Shown here piece by piece: positions 5,620 through 5,746 of a DNA stretch of 5,746 nt. Both the position numbers and the translations under genes were made by a program. The number at the start of each line of letters is the position of its first letter. The stretch's first letter is position 1. Below the pieces are notes generated by a model. The model did not search any database and was not told where the DNA came from. It worked only from the letters and a program-made list of their open reading frames with translations. The stretch comes from Thermoplasmatota archaeon (GTDB lineage Bacteria > Pseudomonadota > Gammaproteobacteria > Burkholderiales > Thiobacillaceae): positions 8,245-13,990 of the forward strand of contig JAMCVR010000214.1 in assembly GCA_023475455.1 (NCBI GenBank), given 5' to 3'.

Positions 5620-5746
5620 CGACGATGCGCCGCACCACCTGCGGATAGCGTTCGGCAATCCAGCCGAGCGTGAAGAAGGTGGCCCGGGCATCCGCCTCGT
5701 CGAGCAGGCCGAGAATGACGTCGACGTTGCGCTCGACCCGGCACGG
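5620..5746 (-). pseudogene. 127-bp exact duplicate of deacetylase codons 34-75 at the window edge
   Basis: These bases match 3297-3423 exactly and run to the last base of the window. Just inside, 5619 (g) no longer matches 3296 (t). In the deacetylase frame it would encode residues from Pro34 through the TFFTLGW region to Val75, then runs out of frame into the ATPase gene. It has no start or stop of its own. It is either the left end of a second copy of a 2323-bp tandem duplication or an assembly-boundary artefact. Confidence 0.9.

Noticed and set aside
5620..5746. Terminal direct repeat indicating a circular replicon of this window
   Set aside because: The matching copy is internal (3297-3423), not at the left end, so it does not support circularity of the whole sequence.

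Overview
The window is a high-GC stretch (roughly two-thirds G+C by eye), fully coding on the minus strand. It reads as part of an exosortase A (XrtA/EpsH-type) exopolysaccharide and PEP-CTERM protein-sorting locus. Protein sequences and gene order resemble such loci in Betaproteobacteria (Thiobacillus-like, Rhodocyclales or Nitrosomonadales relatives). That taxonomic placement is my inference from family resemblance, not from a search.

In transcription order (right to left) the genes are: an XrtA-associated secretion ATPase (5618-5001, N-terminus missing); a wecB-type UDP-N-acetylglucosamine 2-epimerase (4997-3523, split by a duplication); an XrtA-system polysaccharide deacetylase (3522-2680); a FemAB/GNAT-like PEP-CTERM-associated protein (2677-1610); a GT4-type sugar transferase (1481-261); and the first 88 codons of exosortase xrtA (264 to the left edge). 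Spacing is operon-like: 3 nt, 0 nt, 2 nt, one 128-nt gap, then a 4-nt ATGA overlap. The 128-nt gap carries a strong inverted repeat of the 'ccacagaggcacagag' type followed by a T-run in the transcript sense.

Together the genes suggest synthesis and export of an extracellular polymer. WecB would supply UDP-ManNAc, the glycosyltransferase would build the chain, the deacetylase would remove acetyl groups, and FemAB may add an aminoacyl or acyl group. The ATPase and exosortase serve the associated secretion and sorting machinery. Roles specific to this organism are inferred.

The most notable structures are two sequence-exact direct duplications. A 371-bp tandem duplication (376-bp identical copies sharing the 5-bp junction acgcg) breaks wecB; removing one unit restores a continuous 367-residue protein. 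In addition, the last 127 bp (5620-5746) exactly copy an internal part of the deacetylase gene (3297-3423) and replace the expected N-terminal half of the ATPase. Either real nested tandem duplications or assembly/library chimerism could explain this. The exact 127-bp terminal overlap leans me toward an assembly-graph boundary. I saw no RNA genes, CRISPR array, transposase or clear promoter, and no gene-free stretch longer than 128 bp.
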